Part shown: piece by piece, positions 35,855-44,747 of the stretch
Layout of the letters: each line of letters begins with the position of its first letter
Position numbering within the stretch: the stretch's first letter is position 1
Assembly (NCBI GenBank): GCA_027943335.1
Contig: BSBK01001879.1
Span: forward strand, 62,001-126,000
DNA: 64,000 nt
From: Chamaecyparis obtusa
Taxonomy: Eukaryota; Streptophyta; Pinopsida; Cupressales; Cupressaceae
Direction: 5' to 3'
Position numbers and translations under genes: made by a program
The notes under the pieces: model-generated
Seen by the model: only the letters and a program-made list of their open reading frames with translations
Database searches by the model: none
What the model was told of the DNA's origin: nothing

Positions 35855-36800
35855 ATGGTATCTTTACCTAACATAATATTGGAATACAATAAAAAATTCA
35901 ATGACAAAAAATACAATACATGGAAGCAGAAGATTATGACTATCTTCAAGTATCATCGCCTTGATGATATCATTTTAGGAAAATAGTATTGTCCTACTGG
36001 AATTGGACAATATCAAGATAATTGTGATGAGCACAACCAAGAAGTGGTCATGCTTATTCAGATTTATGTTACTAATGATCAGTTGTCATAAGTTCCATCT
36101 AGAAATCTATAAGTATCATCACCTTGGTGATCTCATTTTTGGAGAAATAGTCTTATCCTATTGGAACTGGACAAGATCGGGACAAGTTAGATAGGCACAA
36201 ATGAGAAGCATTTATGCTTATCAAGATTTATGTTACTAATGATCAGTTTCCACAAGTTCCATCTGGCAAGACAAATTCAAAGATATGGACTATTGTAAAG
36301 GATCTCCATGAGATATCAAATAAGAGTTGTGCATTCTTCTTGAAAACTAGCTATTTTCTATCATTATGGTTGTGTATGTCCTTACAGGAGAATCTAATGA
36401 ATATTAAGGACATTCACAATCAGATTCAAGCCATTGGTCAAAAAATAGAGGGATATAATATGATAGTCATAACTCTATAAAGTCTACCTAATTCCTATAT
36501 GCACTTCATAGAAATTCTCAACATTACTACAACTAATGTTGACTTAAAGTTTTCTAACTTATGCACCAAAATTTTACATCAGGATCATTAGAAACAACAA
36601 TTTGGTAGTAGTACAACTTCATTCTCCTAATAACAAGCCTTCATATCTAAATCCTTTCAAAAGGATAAAGACAAAGCTCATTCCTCTCAATAGAAAGGCT
36701 CTAGTCAACCTTAGGATAGCTTGAAGAAGAAGAAAGTTCAATGTAACTACTACCAAAAATTTGGTCACTTGATACAAGACTGTTAGATTCAAATTTATTC
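35855..36800 (+). pseudogene. Copia C: gag with an internal tandem duplication
   Basis: Starts with ATG at 35855 (MVSLPNIILEYN, then KKYNTWKQKIMTIFKYHRLDD), a plant copia gag N-terminus. A 163-bp tandem duplication (35947-36109 and 36110-36272) follows; its length is not a multiple of three, so it shifts the frame. Then come IYVTNDQFPQVPSGKTNSKIW...NIKDIHNQIQAIG blocks. The zinc knuckle near 36740-36790 reads CNYYQKFGHLIQDC, with Tyr at the second Cys. Stops are frequent. Confidence 0.7.
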
Positions 36801-36894
36801 TGAATAGTGGAAGCATGGAGGGTCTCAGCCTAAGGCCAATGTCGCAGAGCACTTTGAGAAAAAAAAATCTACATTTTATTCTTTTATGGAAAAG

Positions 36895-38230
36895 AAACCT
36901 ATAGATCATGTGAAGCCTTCTACTTGGTACATAGACCATGGTGCTTCCTGACACTTCACTCATTAACATGATTGGTTCATAGACTTCTCAACTTTCACCA
37001 ATTCAATCATTTTTGGTGGAGGATAAGATTATACAATTATTGGAAAGGGAAACATACAGATACAGTCTGGTGAGATGAATCTCATATACCTCAATGTATA
37101 TGACATTCCTAACCTATGGAACTTAATCTTCTCCCTATAAGCCAAATTACATGGCATTCTTGTTATCTTAATGTGTCTTACACTTCACACAAGTGTTCGA
37201 TTGTTGATCATGAAACTTTCACTATTGTGTCTATTGGAATCAAGGATCATAGTCTATACATACCTATGGATACAGGCAATTCTCTTGAGAATGATTTTAC
37301 AACTAAATCCTCTTCCATCAGCAGTCTCTAGTATACGTAGTATGGTCACCTAAACATTCGCTATCTTTCTCAGCTTTCTCTAGAAGATCTTGTTCTTGTC
37401 TTACCTAAGATTTAGAATCAGAATCAATGAGTTTTTGAATCTTGTTAGGCTAGGAATCAACACAAACACCATTCAAGGATGATGACTCATGGAAAGCCTC
37501 AAAGGTATTGCAATTGGTTCATGTTGATGTATGTGGTCTAATGAATACTTATTCTATTACTAGTGCTAGGTATTTCTTTCTTTTTGTTGATGATTACAAT
37601 TATAAAATGTAGGTGTACTTTCTTAGATATAAATCAAATGTGTTTACTATATTTAAAAAATTTAAGGCCTTAGTGGAAAAAGAGTCTAGTTGCCTTATTG
37701 TCACTCTTAGGTCAGATAATGGTGGTTGTTTTTTTTCTACTACTTTCTCCACCTTTTGTGATACACACAACATCAAATGCCACTTAACCACATCTTACAC
37801 TCTATAACAAAATGTCATTCTTGAATGTCAAAACTACACTATCATTGAAATGGATAGTTCAATGATGGAGCATAGGAGTGTTCCTAATAAATTTTGGATA
37901 GAAGCAATTTTCAATGTAGTCTATCTTCTTAATTTGTCTCTCACATAGGTTATTAAGGGGAAGACTCTTGAGGAACCCTGGACTGGTAGCAATCCTAGGA
38001 TCAATCAGCTCAAATTCTTTGGCTCTTTAGCATATCTATGGATTCCAAATGTCCAATGCTCCAAGTTAGATTCCAAGAGTTAGAAACTTATGTTCATGGG
38101 GTACAAAAATAGCCACAAGGCTTATTGATTGATTAATATAGACAATAATCTCTTACCTTTAGTAGTGATCTTGTCTTTGATGAAGAAAAAGTACCATTTT
38201 ATCTCTCTTCATCTGTAAAAAATTCTAACC
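36895..38230 (+). pseudogene. Copia C: protease and integrase remnant
   Basis: The protease is recognisable by WYIDHGAS at about 36930, where DSG would be usual; Asp-His replaces Asp-Ser. Integrase shows a HGKPQRY...VDVYG-like zinc region end, FLRYKSNVFTIFKKFKALVEKE and LRSDNGG (catalytic Asp region, ORF 37613-37807). The block around the third catalytic acid (QNVILECQNYTI, near 37808-37843) follows a stop. A GSLAYLWIP and FMGYKNSHKAY C-terminal region is next. Several frame changes occur. Confidence 0.65.
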
Positions 38231-38559
38231 TGATTGGCCTTTGAAGGATACTGATTTGGGTGTCTGACTTTGATTTGGCTCACATGATGGGAGGGATGGT
38301 GCCAAATCTAACTTTGATGATGCACTACTTGAACTTCCTCTAGATGATGCTCCTCCTATTTAACCTATTCCAGATCATGTTCTAGCTAGTTATTCCTCCC
38401 GCATCTGATGTTGGTCCTTCTACTCTTTGGCCTAAATCGTGGGCTAATACTATCAATGATCTTCATCTTGATGAGCTCATTGAGGGTAGATCTTCTAGAA
38501 ATAAGAGTAGCATCATGATACAATCAACTTTTCTCTCATGAGCAATATTCTTAGTATTT

Positions 38560-40080
38560 TTTAGCCTCAAACATATAATAAGGCTAAAGGGATTCCTGAA
38601 TGGAAAATGGCTATGGAAGCTAAACACCAGAGTCTTCTGAAGAATAGTACTTAGGTCTTTTCTAATCTTCCTCTAGGGAGGAAGCTCATTAGCTGAAAAT
38701 AGGTCTATAAAGTTAAGTAAAAAGGTGATATCTCCCTTGACAAGTAAAAATATTGTCTTGTTGCTAACAGGTTCTCACAAAAAGAAAACATTGACTATGA
38801 GGATACTCTTTCTCCTACAATGAAAATGAGTACCATACAACTTGTCCTTGCATTGGGAGCTTAGTTTGGATGGAAAGCCCATCAAATGGATGTTAAGAGT
38901 TCCTTCCTCAATGATGAGTTGCAAGAAGAAGTCTACATGATATAGCCTCTTGGATTCAAGGCTGTTGGAAAAGAATATCATATGTGCATACTTGTGAAAG
39001 CACTCTATGGCCTAAAATAGGCTCCTCGGGCTTAGTACATAAAAATTGACAAGTACTTTTTAGATAATGGTTTTTAGAGGAGTCCATATAATTCTAACCT
39101 ATTTGTAAAAAACACTGGTGATGATATTCTTCTTGTTGTTGTCTATGATGATGACCTCATGTTATCACTGGTAGTTCAACACATTTGAGTGATCAAATTA
39201 AATAGAGTTTGTGTCAATCTTTGAACATGACATAATTGGGCCTTCTTCACTACTGTTTAGGTGTTGAAGTTTGGAAAAATAAAGGTAGTATCTTCTAATC
39301 TCATTCTAAGTATGCACACAATGTGTTGGACACGTTTAGATGCAAGATTGAAAACCTATATTGACACCATGGAGAAAGGGTTGAATTAGACAACCAAATT
39401 AGATTCACCTATGGTGAATGAATCAAAAGTCTAGCAATTGGTGGGTAGTCTCATCTAACTTACTACTATAAGGCCTGATCTCAGTTTTATAGTGAGATAC
39501 ATTTTATGCTTCATGACAACCCCCAAGGCTGATCACTGAGTAGCAGTGAAGCGTGTGCTATGCTATGTGAAAGGGAACTTCTAATTTTGGTCTTCTGTAA
39601 AAAAGAAGTCATGATGCTAAAATTATTAGTTTTATAGACTAAGATTGGGGAGATTCCATTGATGATAGAAAATCCACATTTGGGTATGTTTTAAGTTTGG
39701 GATTTGGTCCAGTCACAAGGACTAGCAAGAAACAATAGGAGATGTCTCTTTCCTCAATAGAAGCTGAGTATCAAGGAATAGTTAAGGTAGCTTGTGAGGC
39801 ATTTTGGTTTCAAAGCATGCTTTTGGACATGCAAATGTATCAAGAAAGTCCTACTCCCCTTTATTGTGTACAATCAAGGGGTGATCAAATTGGCCAAAAA
39901 TCTGATCTTCCACAAGAGAACCAAACATGTTGGTCTCCATTGTCATTTCATTTGGCAGCTTGTTGAAGAAAGATCAATTTAGTTGTTTTATGTTTTGACT
40001 ACAAATTAGATAGAAAATATTCTCACCAAGTCTCTTAGCCTAGACAAGTTTTTGAAATTCAAGGGCAACTTGGTGTAGCT
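38560..40080 (+). pseudogene. Copia C: reverse transcriptase and RNase H remnant
   Basis: Readable RT blocks include GIPEWKMAMEAKHQ, HQMDVKSSFLNDELQEEVYM and LVKALYGLK. The active site reads VYDDDLML with a changed first residue. Later come QLVGSLI and RPDLSF. RNase H is visible as MSLSSIEAEYQGIVKVACEAFW (39742 onward) and a KHVGLHCHFI end in another frame. Dozens of stops and several frameshifts make this the most decayed pol in the window, fitting its place as the oldest host of the nest. Confidence 0.68.
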
Positions 40081-40104
40081 GATAGATTGTCCATTAAGGG
40101 AGGG

Positions 40105-40295
40105 TATTAGAATAATATCATATAATATTTTTATTATTCCTTATTTAATGGTTAATATTGTAGATTCTGTAAAAATTAGATAGTTTCTAATTCTATGATT
40201 ATTTCATAATAGAAACATTATCTTTGTACAACTATAAATGAACATTTGTTCATTCCATTAATTTATTCAATGTTTTGCCAATTACTTTCATAATA
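40105..40295 (+). repeat. 3' LTR of copia element C
   Basis: Begins TATTAGAATAATATC and ends TTTCATAATA. It pairs with 2174-2365, and is preceded by AAGGGAGGG as a polypurine tract. A TATA-like ACTATAAATG lies near 40230. Confidence 0.8.
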
Positions 40296-40300
40296 CACCC
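40296..40300. repeat. Target-site duplication CACCC, right copy (element C)
   Basis: Identical to 2169-2173 and directly follows the 3' LTR. Confidence 0.8.
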
Positions 40301-40891
40301 CACAAACTTTCCAAATAAATAATTGTGTATGTAGAAAGATCCTCTATATAAGCATGATCTAGCCTTTCAAAAACATCCATGGTTTCATGTTATATGATTT
40401 TGTAGTTGGTAGGATCAAATAAATTCATTATGAAATAGCTACCATAATTTTAAAGGGTCCTAAGTGTACTATAACTTTGTAGTGGGATTAGGTGATTGTC
40501 CAAACGATTTCATCCTCTTCCTAACCATCCACCCAATATAATCTCCCCGACCATTTTAAAATGAATCCCATGTACAAACAACATCATTAAAGTCCCTAAA
40601 ACCTCCCCCATTTTAGAAAGAATCCCTAGACCCAAAAGACATTAATCTTGAACGACCATCTTAAAAATTACCCTACACAATTATCATTGTTGAGATCCTC
40701 AAAGCTTCCTCCATGTCAAAAAGAATCTCTAGTCCCAAATGAAACTAATCCTGATCAATCCCAATCTATGATAGGACATTTGGAATCCAACAAATCATTT
40801 TGAAATATTTCTACTATAAAAGGAAGATAATACTGTGAAAGAAATTTTGAAGCAAAGCTGCAAAATACCAACAATGATGACTTCCTTTAAT
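40301..40891. other. Non-coding flank with a weak tandem repeat
   Basis: No gene. Around 40545-40760 a degenerate repeat of about 110-115 bp recurs, with shared AAAGAATCCCTAGACCCAAA-like and ACTAATCCTGATC-like blocks. It may be a fragment of a non-coding repeat. Confidence 0.4.
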
Positions 40892-40962
40892 AAGTAGGAG
40901 ATATTTTCCATAGCAAGTCAAATTGTGATATTGCTATTAGGATTCAACTGTGTAGTTTTCTG
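40892..40962. repeat. Inverted partial copy of the 5S-related unit
   Basis: This 71-bp stretch is the reverse complement of about 41068-41138 within the first array unit (TAGGAGATATTTTCCA against its inverse, and so on). It abuts the left edge of the array in opposite orientation, so the array starts with an inverted junction. Confidence 0.8.
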
Positions 40963-41212
40963 TGAGCATCACCAAGATGCAATGAGTGTTAAGTGTTCCA
41001 TTCATTCTCATGGGAGACGGGTTCATGTGAACCACTACTCATGAAACATTGGTTAATGAGTTTGACTCAGAAAACTACACAATTGAATCCTGATAGCAAT
41101 ACCACAATTTGACTTGCTGTGGAAAATATCTCCTACTTATCAATTGATGAGCTAAAGGGGCTTTCTAATGAATGAATCATAAGGCACAATACTTGTTGAA
41201 GGTTTTGCAAAT

Positions 41213-41324
41213 GGGGTTGCAAGTAGAGTGGGTTTAACAATGGAGGAAACTTCATAGTTAAGCTCACTCAAGATGGAGGAGTACTAAGATGGGTGACCTA
41301 CTAGGAAGTCCTACTGCTTCACCT
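41213..41324 (+). pseudogene. 5S rRNA-like segment, unit 1
   Basis: Contains TAGTTAAGCTCACTCAAG in the A-box region and AAGATGGGTGACC in the C-box region of the 5S internal promoter. Several substitutions make a functional 5S gene unlikely. Confidence 0.65.
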
Positions 41325-41577
41325 ATATGAGCATCACCTAGATCCAATGAGTGTTAAGTGTTCCATTCATTCTCATGAGATATGGGTTTGTGTGAACCAC
41401 TACTCATGAAACATGGGTCAATGAGTTTAACTCAAAAAAATACATACTTGAATCCTGATAGCAATATCACAATTTGACTTATTGTGGAAAATATCTCCTA
41501 CTTATCAATTAATGAGCTTAAGGGGATTTCTAATGAATGATTCATAAGGCACAATACTTTCTAAAGGTTTTGCATAT

Positions 41578-41690
41578 GGGGTTGCAAGAAGAGTGGGTTT
41601 AATCATGGAGGAAACTCCATAGTTAAGCGTGCTCAAGCTTGAGTAGTACTAGGATGGGTGACCTCCCGGGAAGTCCCAATGCTTAACCTC
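41578..41690 (+). pseudogene. 5S rRNA-like segment, unit 2 (best conserved)
   Basis: Reads AGTTAAGCGTGCTCAAGC, then GAGTAGTACTAGGATGGG and TGACCTCCCGGGAAGTCC. These closely follow the A-box, intermediate element and C-box of plant 5S rRNA. The first third (GGGGTTGCAAGAAGAG...) is only loosely similar. At 113 bp it is close to the 120-bp length of 5S rRNA. The 3' end lacks the T-run that stops RNA polymerase III. Confidence 0.72.
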
Positions 41691-41935
41691 TATGAGCATC
41701 ACCTAGATGCAATGAGTGTTAATTGTTCCATTCTCATGAGAGATCGATTCATGTGAACCACTACTCATGAAACAAGGGTCAATGATTTTGACTTAGAAAA
41801 CTACACAGTTGAATCTTGATAACAATATCACAATTTGACTTGTGGAAAATATCTCCTACTTATCAACTGATGAGCTAAAGGAGCTTTGTAATGAGTGATT
41901 CATAAGGCACAATACTTGTTGAAGGTTTTACAAAT

Positions 41936-42050
41936 GGGGTTGCAAGAAGAGTGAGTTTAACAATGGAGGAAACTCCATAGTTAAGCTCACTCAAGCTGGA
42001 GTAGTACTGGGACAGGTGACCTTTCGAGAAGTCCTAGTGATTTGTGCCTC
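41936..42050 (+). pseudogene. 5S rRNA-like segment, unit 3
   Basis: Same layout with AGTTAAGCTCACTCAAGC and GAGTAGTACTGGGACAGG, that is, a mutated C-box. The end is the most diverged of the four. Confidence 0.62.
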
Positions 42051-42304
42051 TATGAGCATCACCTAGTTGCAATGAGTGTTAAGTGTTCTATTCATTCTCA
42101 TGAGAGATGGGTTTGTGTGAACCATTGCTCATGAAACATGGGTCAATGAGTTTGACTCAAAAAACTATACAGTTGAATTCTGATAGCAATATCACAATTT
42201 GACTTACTGTGGAAAATATCTCCTACTTATCAATTGATGAGCTTAAGGGGCTTTCTAATGAATGATTCCTAAGACATTAAATACTTGTTGAAGGTTTTGC
42301 AAAT

Positions 42305-42417
42305 GGGGTTGCAAGCAGAGTGAGTTTAACCATGGAGGAAACTCCATAGTTAAGCATGCTCAAGCTGAAGTAGTACTGGGATGGGTGACCTCTCGAGAAG
42401 TCCCAGTGCTTCACCTC
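42305..42417 (+). pseudogene. 5S rRNA-like segment, unit 4
   Basis: Reads AGTTAAGCATGCTCAAGC and GTAGTACTGGGATGGGTGAC, then AAGTCCCAGTGCTTC. A-box and C-box cores are retained. Confidence 0.66.
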
Positions 42418-42560
42418 TGTGAGCATCACCTAGACACAATGAGTGTTCCATTAATTCTCATGAGAGATGGGTTCGTGTGAACCACTACTCATGAAACATG
42501 GGTCAATGAGTTTGACTCAGAAAACTACACAGTTGAATCTTGATAGCAATATCACAACTT

Positions 42561-43397
42561 CATTTGACATGAAAAAATACAAATCCAACAATTTAAATGC
42601 ACTGAAGTGCTCACTATTGTGATCACACAAATTATTTAGAAAATGCTTAAGACAACACAACATCAAATTCATAAAATTTTTATAGTTCATAATGATCATA
42701 AGAATGCTTTTGGATTTGACTATGTGTGTCTTTTATTGTCCACTTTTTAGATCAAACTCTATGACCTATCAGAATGTGATGATCCAAGAACTAATAATAG
42801 ATCATTGAATTCAATCTGAAACATTGACAAAAAAGAAAACAAAAACACATATAATCAAATCCAAAAACATTCTTATCAAGAGTACGGCCTCTATAAGTTC
42901 TATTGAATTATTACGTAGAGTTCACGCGGAATGTACAATGAGAAGGGAAGTAGAAACAGGGCTTGTGGATGTATGGGAAGAAGACCTACCAACGACGCGA
43001 AACAAACTTTATCCATTACACTTCTCATTAAGGAAATATGTGTGGAAACAATTTCCATCCGGAGCCGGGTCAATTTTGTTTGCATATTAAAATCTGCACT
43101 GATGTGTGACTCTCTGCCATGGGTAATCAATTGAGATACATATGAAACAAAGCCGTTTTACATGTGACTTTGGCATAATTGATTGAGACGGGAAACAATT
43201 TAGTAGGAAAAAGAATGTTTGAGCCTATTCCCTACTGTTTCTATTTTTGCCTCTAGATTTTTGTAAATTTTAAACACTGCAAATTCATCTTTCAAGGACT
43301 ATAATTTCATCGACTATATCAAGATTGTAATACAACAGGTTCAGAATAGGAGACATTTGGACTGCTTAGTTGATTTATGTAGAAATTGCAGGTGGAG
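42561..43397. other. Region upstream of the kinase gene (candidate promoter and 5' UTR)
   Basis: The left part is AT-rich. From about 42880 the base composition rises and no repeat is recognised, suggesting host single-copy DNA. A pyrimidine-poor TTGCAG lies at 43386-43391, just before the chosen ATG, and could be a 3' splice site of a 5' UTR intron. I cannot identify a clear TATA box. Confidence 0.4.
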
Positions 43398-44747
43398 ATG
43401 AGTATCGTTAAGTTACAGATTACAGTACTGCTGGCATTGGCACTGGTTTTCCCCTACGCTAGCCCCTCCTCACCTCTGCCGTCCTTCGCCATCACACCCT
43501 CATTTCAAAAAATTACCAAGATTTCCCCTGCAGACGTAACAAGTTCGTCGAAAATACCTAACATCGTCATTATATTGATATTCTTGGTGCCCTTCATATG
43601 CTCTTTAGGCTTCCTTGGACGCAGGTTTTACATCAAGAGGAAAAGCAGAGATAATGCTGAAGAGACCGACGAGGAGCTCAACAATTTGCTTTGTCAGGCT
43701 ACTCAGTCCGTTCGTTCATTTGCATATCCCGACCTCAGCGCCGCCACCAACAACTTCAGCGATGATCACAAGATTGGAAGCGGCGGCTTCGGATGTGTTT
43801 ACAGAGGCATTCTGCCTGGTACAAACGAAGCTGTGGCGGTCAAAAGAATATGTGCAACCGCCAGTCAAGGTAAGAAAGAGTACGCGTCAGAGGTGATTAT
43901 AAACAGTAAGCTTACACACCACAATGTTGTCAGGTTTCTTGGGTGGTGCCATCGAAATGATGATTTACTTCTGGTCTACGAATTGCTCTCAAATGGAAGT
44001 CTTGACAAATATTTGTTTGGGGAGACGGAGGCTGCCTTGAATTGGAATCAAAGATACAGCATAGCCTGTGACGTAGCCTCGGCCCTGGTTTATCTTCATG
44101 AGGACCGACATGAGAGCGTTGTGCATAGAGACATAAAGGCCAGCAATGTGATGCTGGATTCAAATTTCAAAGCGAAGCTGGGTGATTTTGGGCTTGCCCG
44201 AGTGATGGAACGTGAAAAGGGAGGGCATACAACAGTGGCAGCGGGAACAATTGGGTACATAGCACCAGAGTCTGTAACAACGGGAAAGGCTACTCGAGAG
44301 TCAGACATGTTCAGCTTTGGAGCTTTAGCTCTGGAAATTGCCTGTGGAAGGAGACCGGTAGACTGGAGCTTGATTGATCACAACTGCAGAGTGGTGGAAT
44401 GGGTTTGGCACTTGCATGGACAGCAAAGAATTCTTGATGCAGCTGATGCAAAACTGGATGGAAACTTCAACGGTGAGGAAATGGAAGGACTTATGAAAGT
44501 GGGATTGTTGTGTTCTCATCCCGATCCCAGTTTCAGACTGAGGATCGAACAAGTGGTGGATATATTGAAAAGAGGAGCCGAATTTCCTTATGTTTCCCTA
44601 CAATTTCCTGTAGCTGTGTATGGTCACCGTCGTCCTTATGATAACACCTCAATGCCAACATCGACAAGCGATGGAACTGAGCGCTGGTATGGTAAGTTTT
44701 TAACCAGCTCGGGAAGCTATTCCCTATCACTGTCTGACCCAAATTAG
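43398..44747 (+). CDS. Receptor-like protein kinase (L-type lectin receptor kinase-like) without lectin domain
   Basis: 449 codons, intronless, starting at the first ATG (MSIVKLQ); the open frame extends four codons upstream only through a TTG. Residues 1-22 look like a signal peptide. A short extracellular part of about 30 residues leads to a transmembrane helix (about 54-75) and basic stop-transfer residues. The kinase domain (about 126-395) has GSGGFG (127-132), Lys149 in AVKRI, Glu165, HRDIKASN (His243, Asp245), DFG (263-265) and APE (289-291). HRD shows it is an RD kinase, likely active. Kinase sequence and C-terminal tail (PVAVYGHRRPYD) resemble L-type lectin receptor kinases, but the legume-lectin ectodomain of about 250 residues is missing. 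It would act at the plasma membrane as a signalling Ser/Thr kinase; the ligand is unknown. All key residues are intact and no stops occur. Neighbours on both sides are repeats. Confidence 0.88.
   Translation: MSIVKLQITVLLALALVFPYASPSSPLPSFAITPSFQKITKISPADVTSSSKIPNIVIILIFLVPFICSLGFLGRRFYIKRKSRDNAEETDEELNNLLCQATQSVRSFAYPDLSAATNNFSDDHKIGSGGFGCVYRGILPGTNEAVAVKRICATASQGKKEYASEVIINSKLTHHNVVRFLGWCHRNDDLLLVYELLSNGSLDKYLFGETEAALNWNQRYSIACDVASALVYLHEDRHESVVHRDIKASNVMLDSNFKAKLGDFGLARVMEREKGGHTTVAAGTIGYIAPESVTTGKATRESDMFSFGALALEIACGRRPVDWSLIDHNCRVVEWVWHLHGQQRILDAADAKLDGNFNGEEMEGLMKVGLLCSHPDPSFRLRIEQVVDILKRGAEFPYVSLQFPVAVYGHRRPYDNTSMPTSTSDGTERWYGKFLTSSGSYSLSLSDPN

Larger units (their letters stand above)
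2174..40295 (+). mobile_element. Ty1/copia element C, outermost host of the nested stack
   Basis: The element is bounded by two similar LTRs of 192 and 191 bp and flanked on both sides by CACCC. A primer-binding-site-like TGGTATTAGAG follows the 5' LTR and a purine tract AAGGGAGGG precedes the 3' LTR. The coding part (35855-40080) shows copia order: gag, protease, integrase, reverse transcriptase, RNase H. It is full of stops, frameshifts and a tandem duplication, so it cannot produce proteins. Only about 5.2 kb is C itself (2174-3170 plus roughly 35.8-40.3 kb). The rest is later insertions: LTR fragment D, gypsy G, copia array A, an unclassified relic, a gag fragment and inverted repeats. 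The exact right edge of the inserted DNA, between about 35.57 and 35.85 kb, is not resolved. Confidence 0.8.
40964..42560 (+). repeat. Tandem array of about 365-bp units with 5S rRNA-like segments
   Basis: Units start with GAGCATCACC at 40964, 41329, 41694, 42054 and 42421, giving spacings of 365, 365, 360 and 367 bp. There are four full units and a partial fifth. Each full unit ends in a 112-115-bp segment resembling plant 5S rRNA, most clearly in its 3' two-thirds. The rest of the unit (about 250 bp) is unrelated to 5S as far as I can tell and carries short inverted motifs (GGTTC...GAACC). No T-run terminator follows the 5S-like segments and no primer-binding site is visible. Confidence 0.8.

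Noticed and set aside
40964..42560. Functional 5S rRNA gene cluster
   Set aside because: The segments have mutated boxes, a diverged 5' third and no T-run terminator.
40964..42560. CRISPR-like array
   Set aside because: The repeats are about 365 bp long and directly adjacent with no unique spacers, and this is plant DNA.
43386..43397. Start of the kinase four codons upstream
   Set aside because: That codon is TTG and overlaps a possible splice acceptor. The first ATG in frame is at 43398 and gives a good signal peptide.
43615..43896. Several overlapping ORFs of 70-93 codons within 43600-44760
   Set aside because: They are shadow frames of the receptor-like kinase gene, whose own frame has all kinase motifs.
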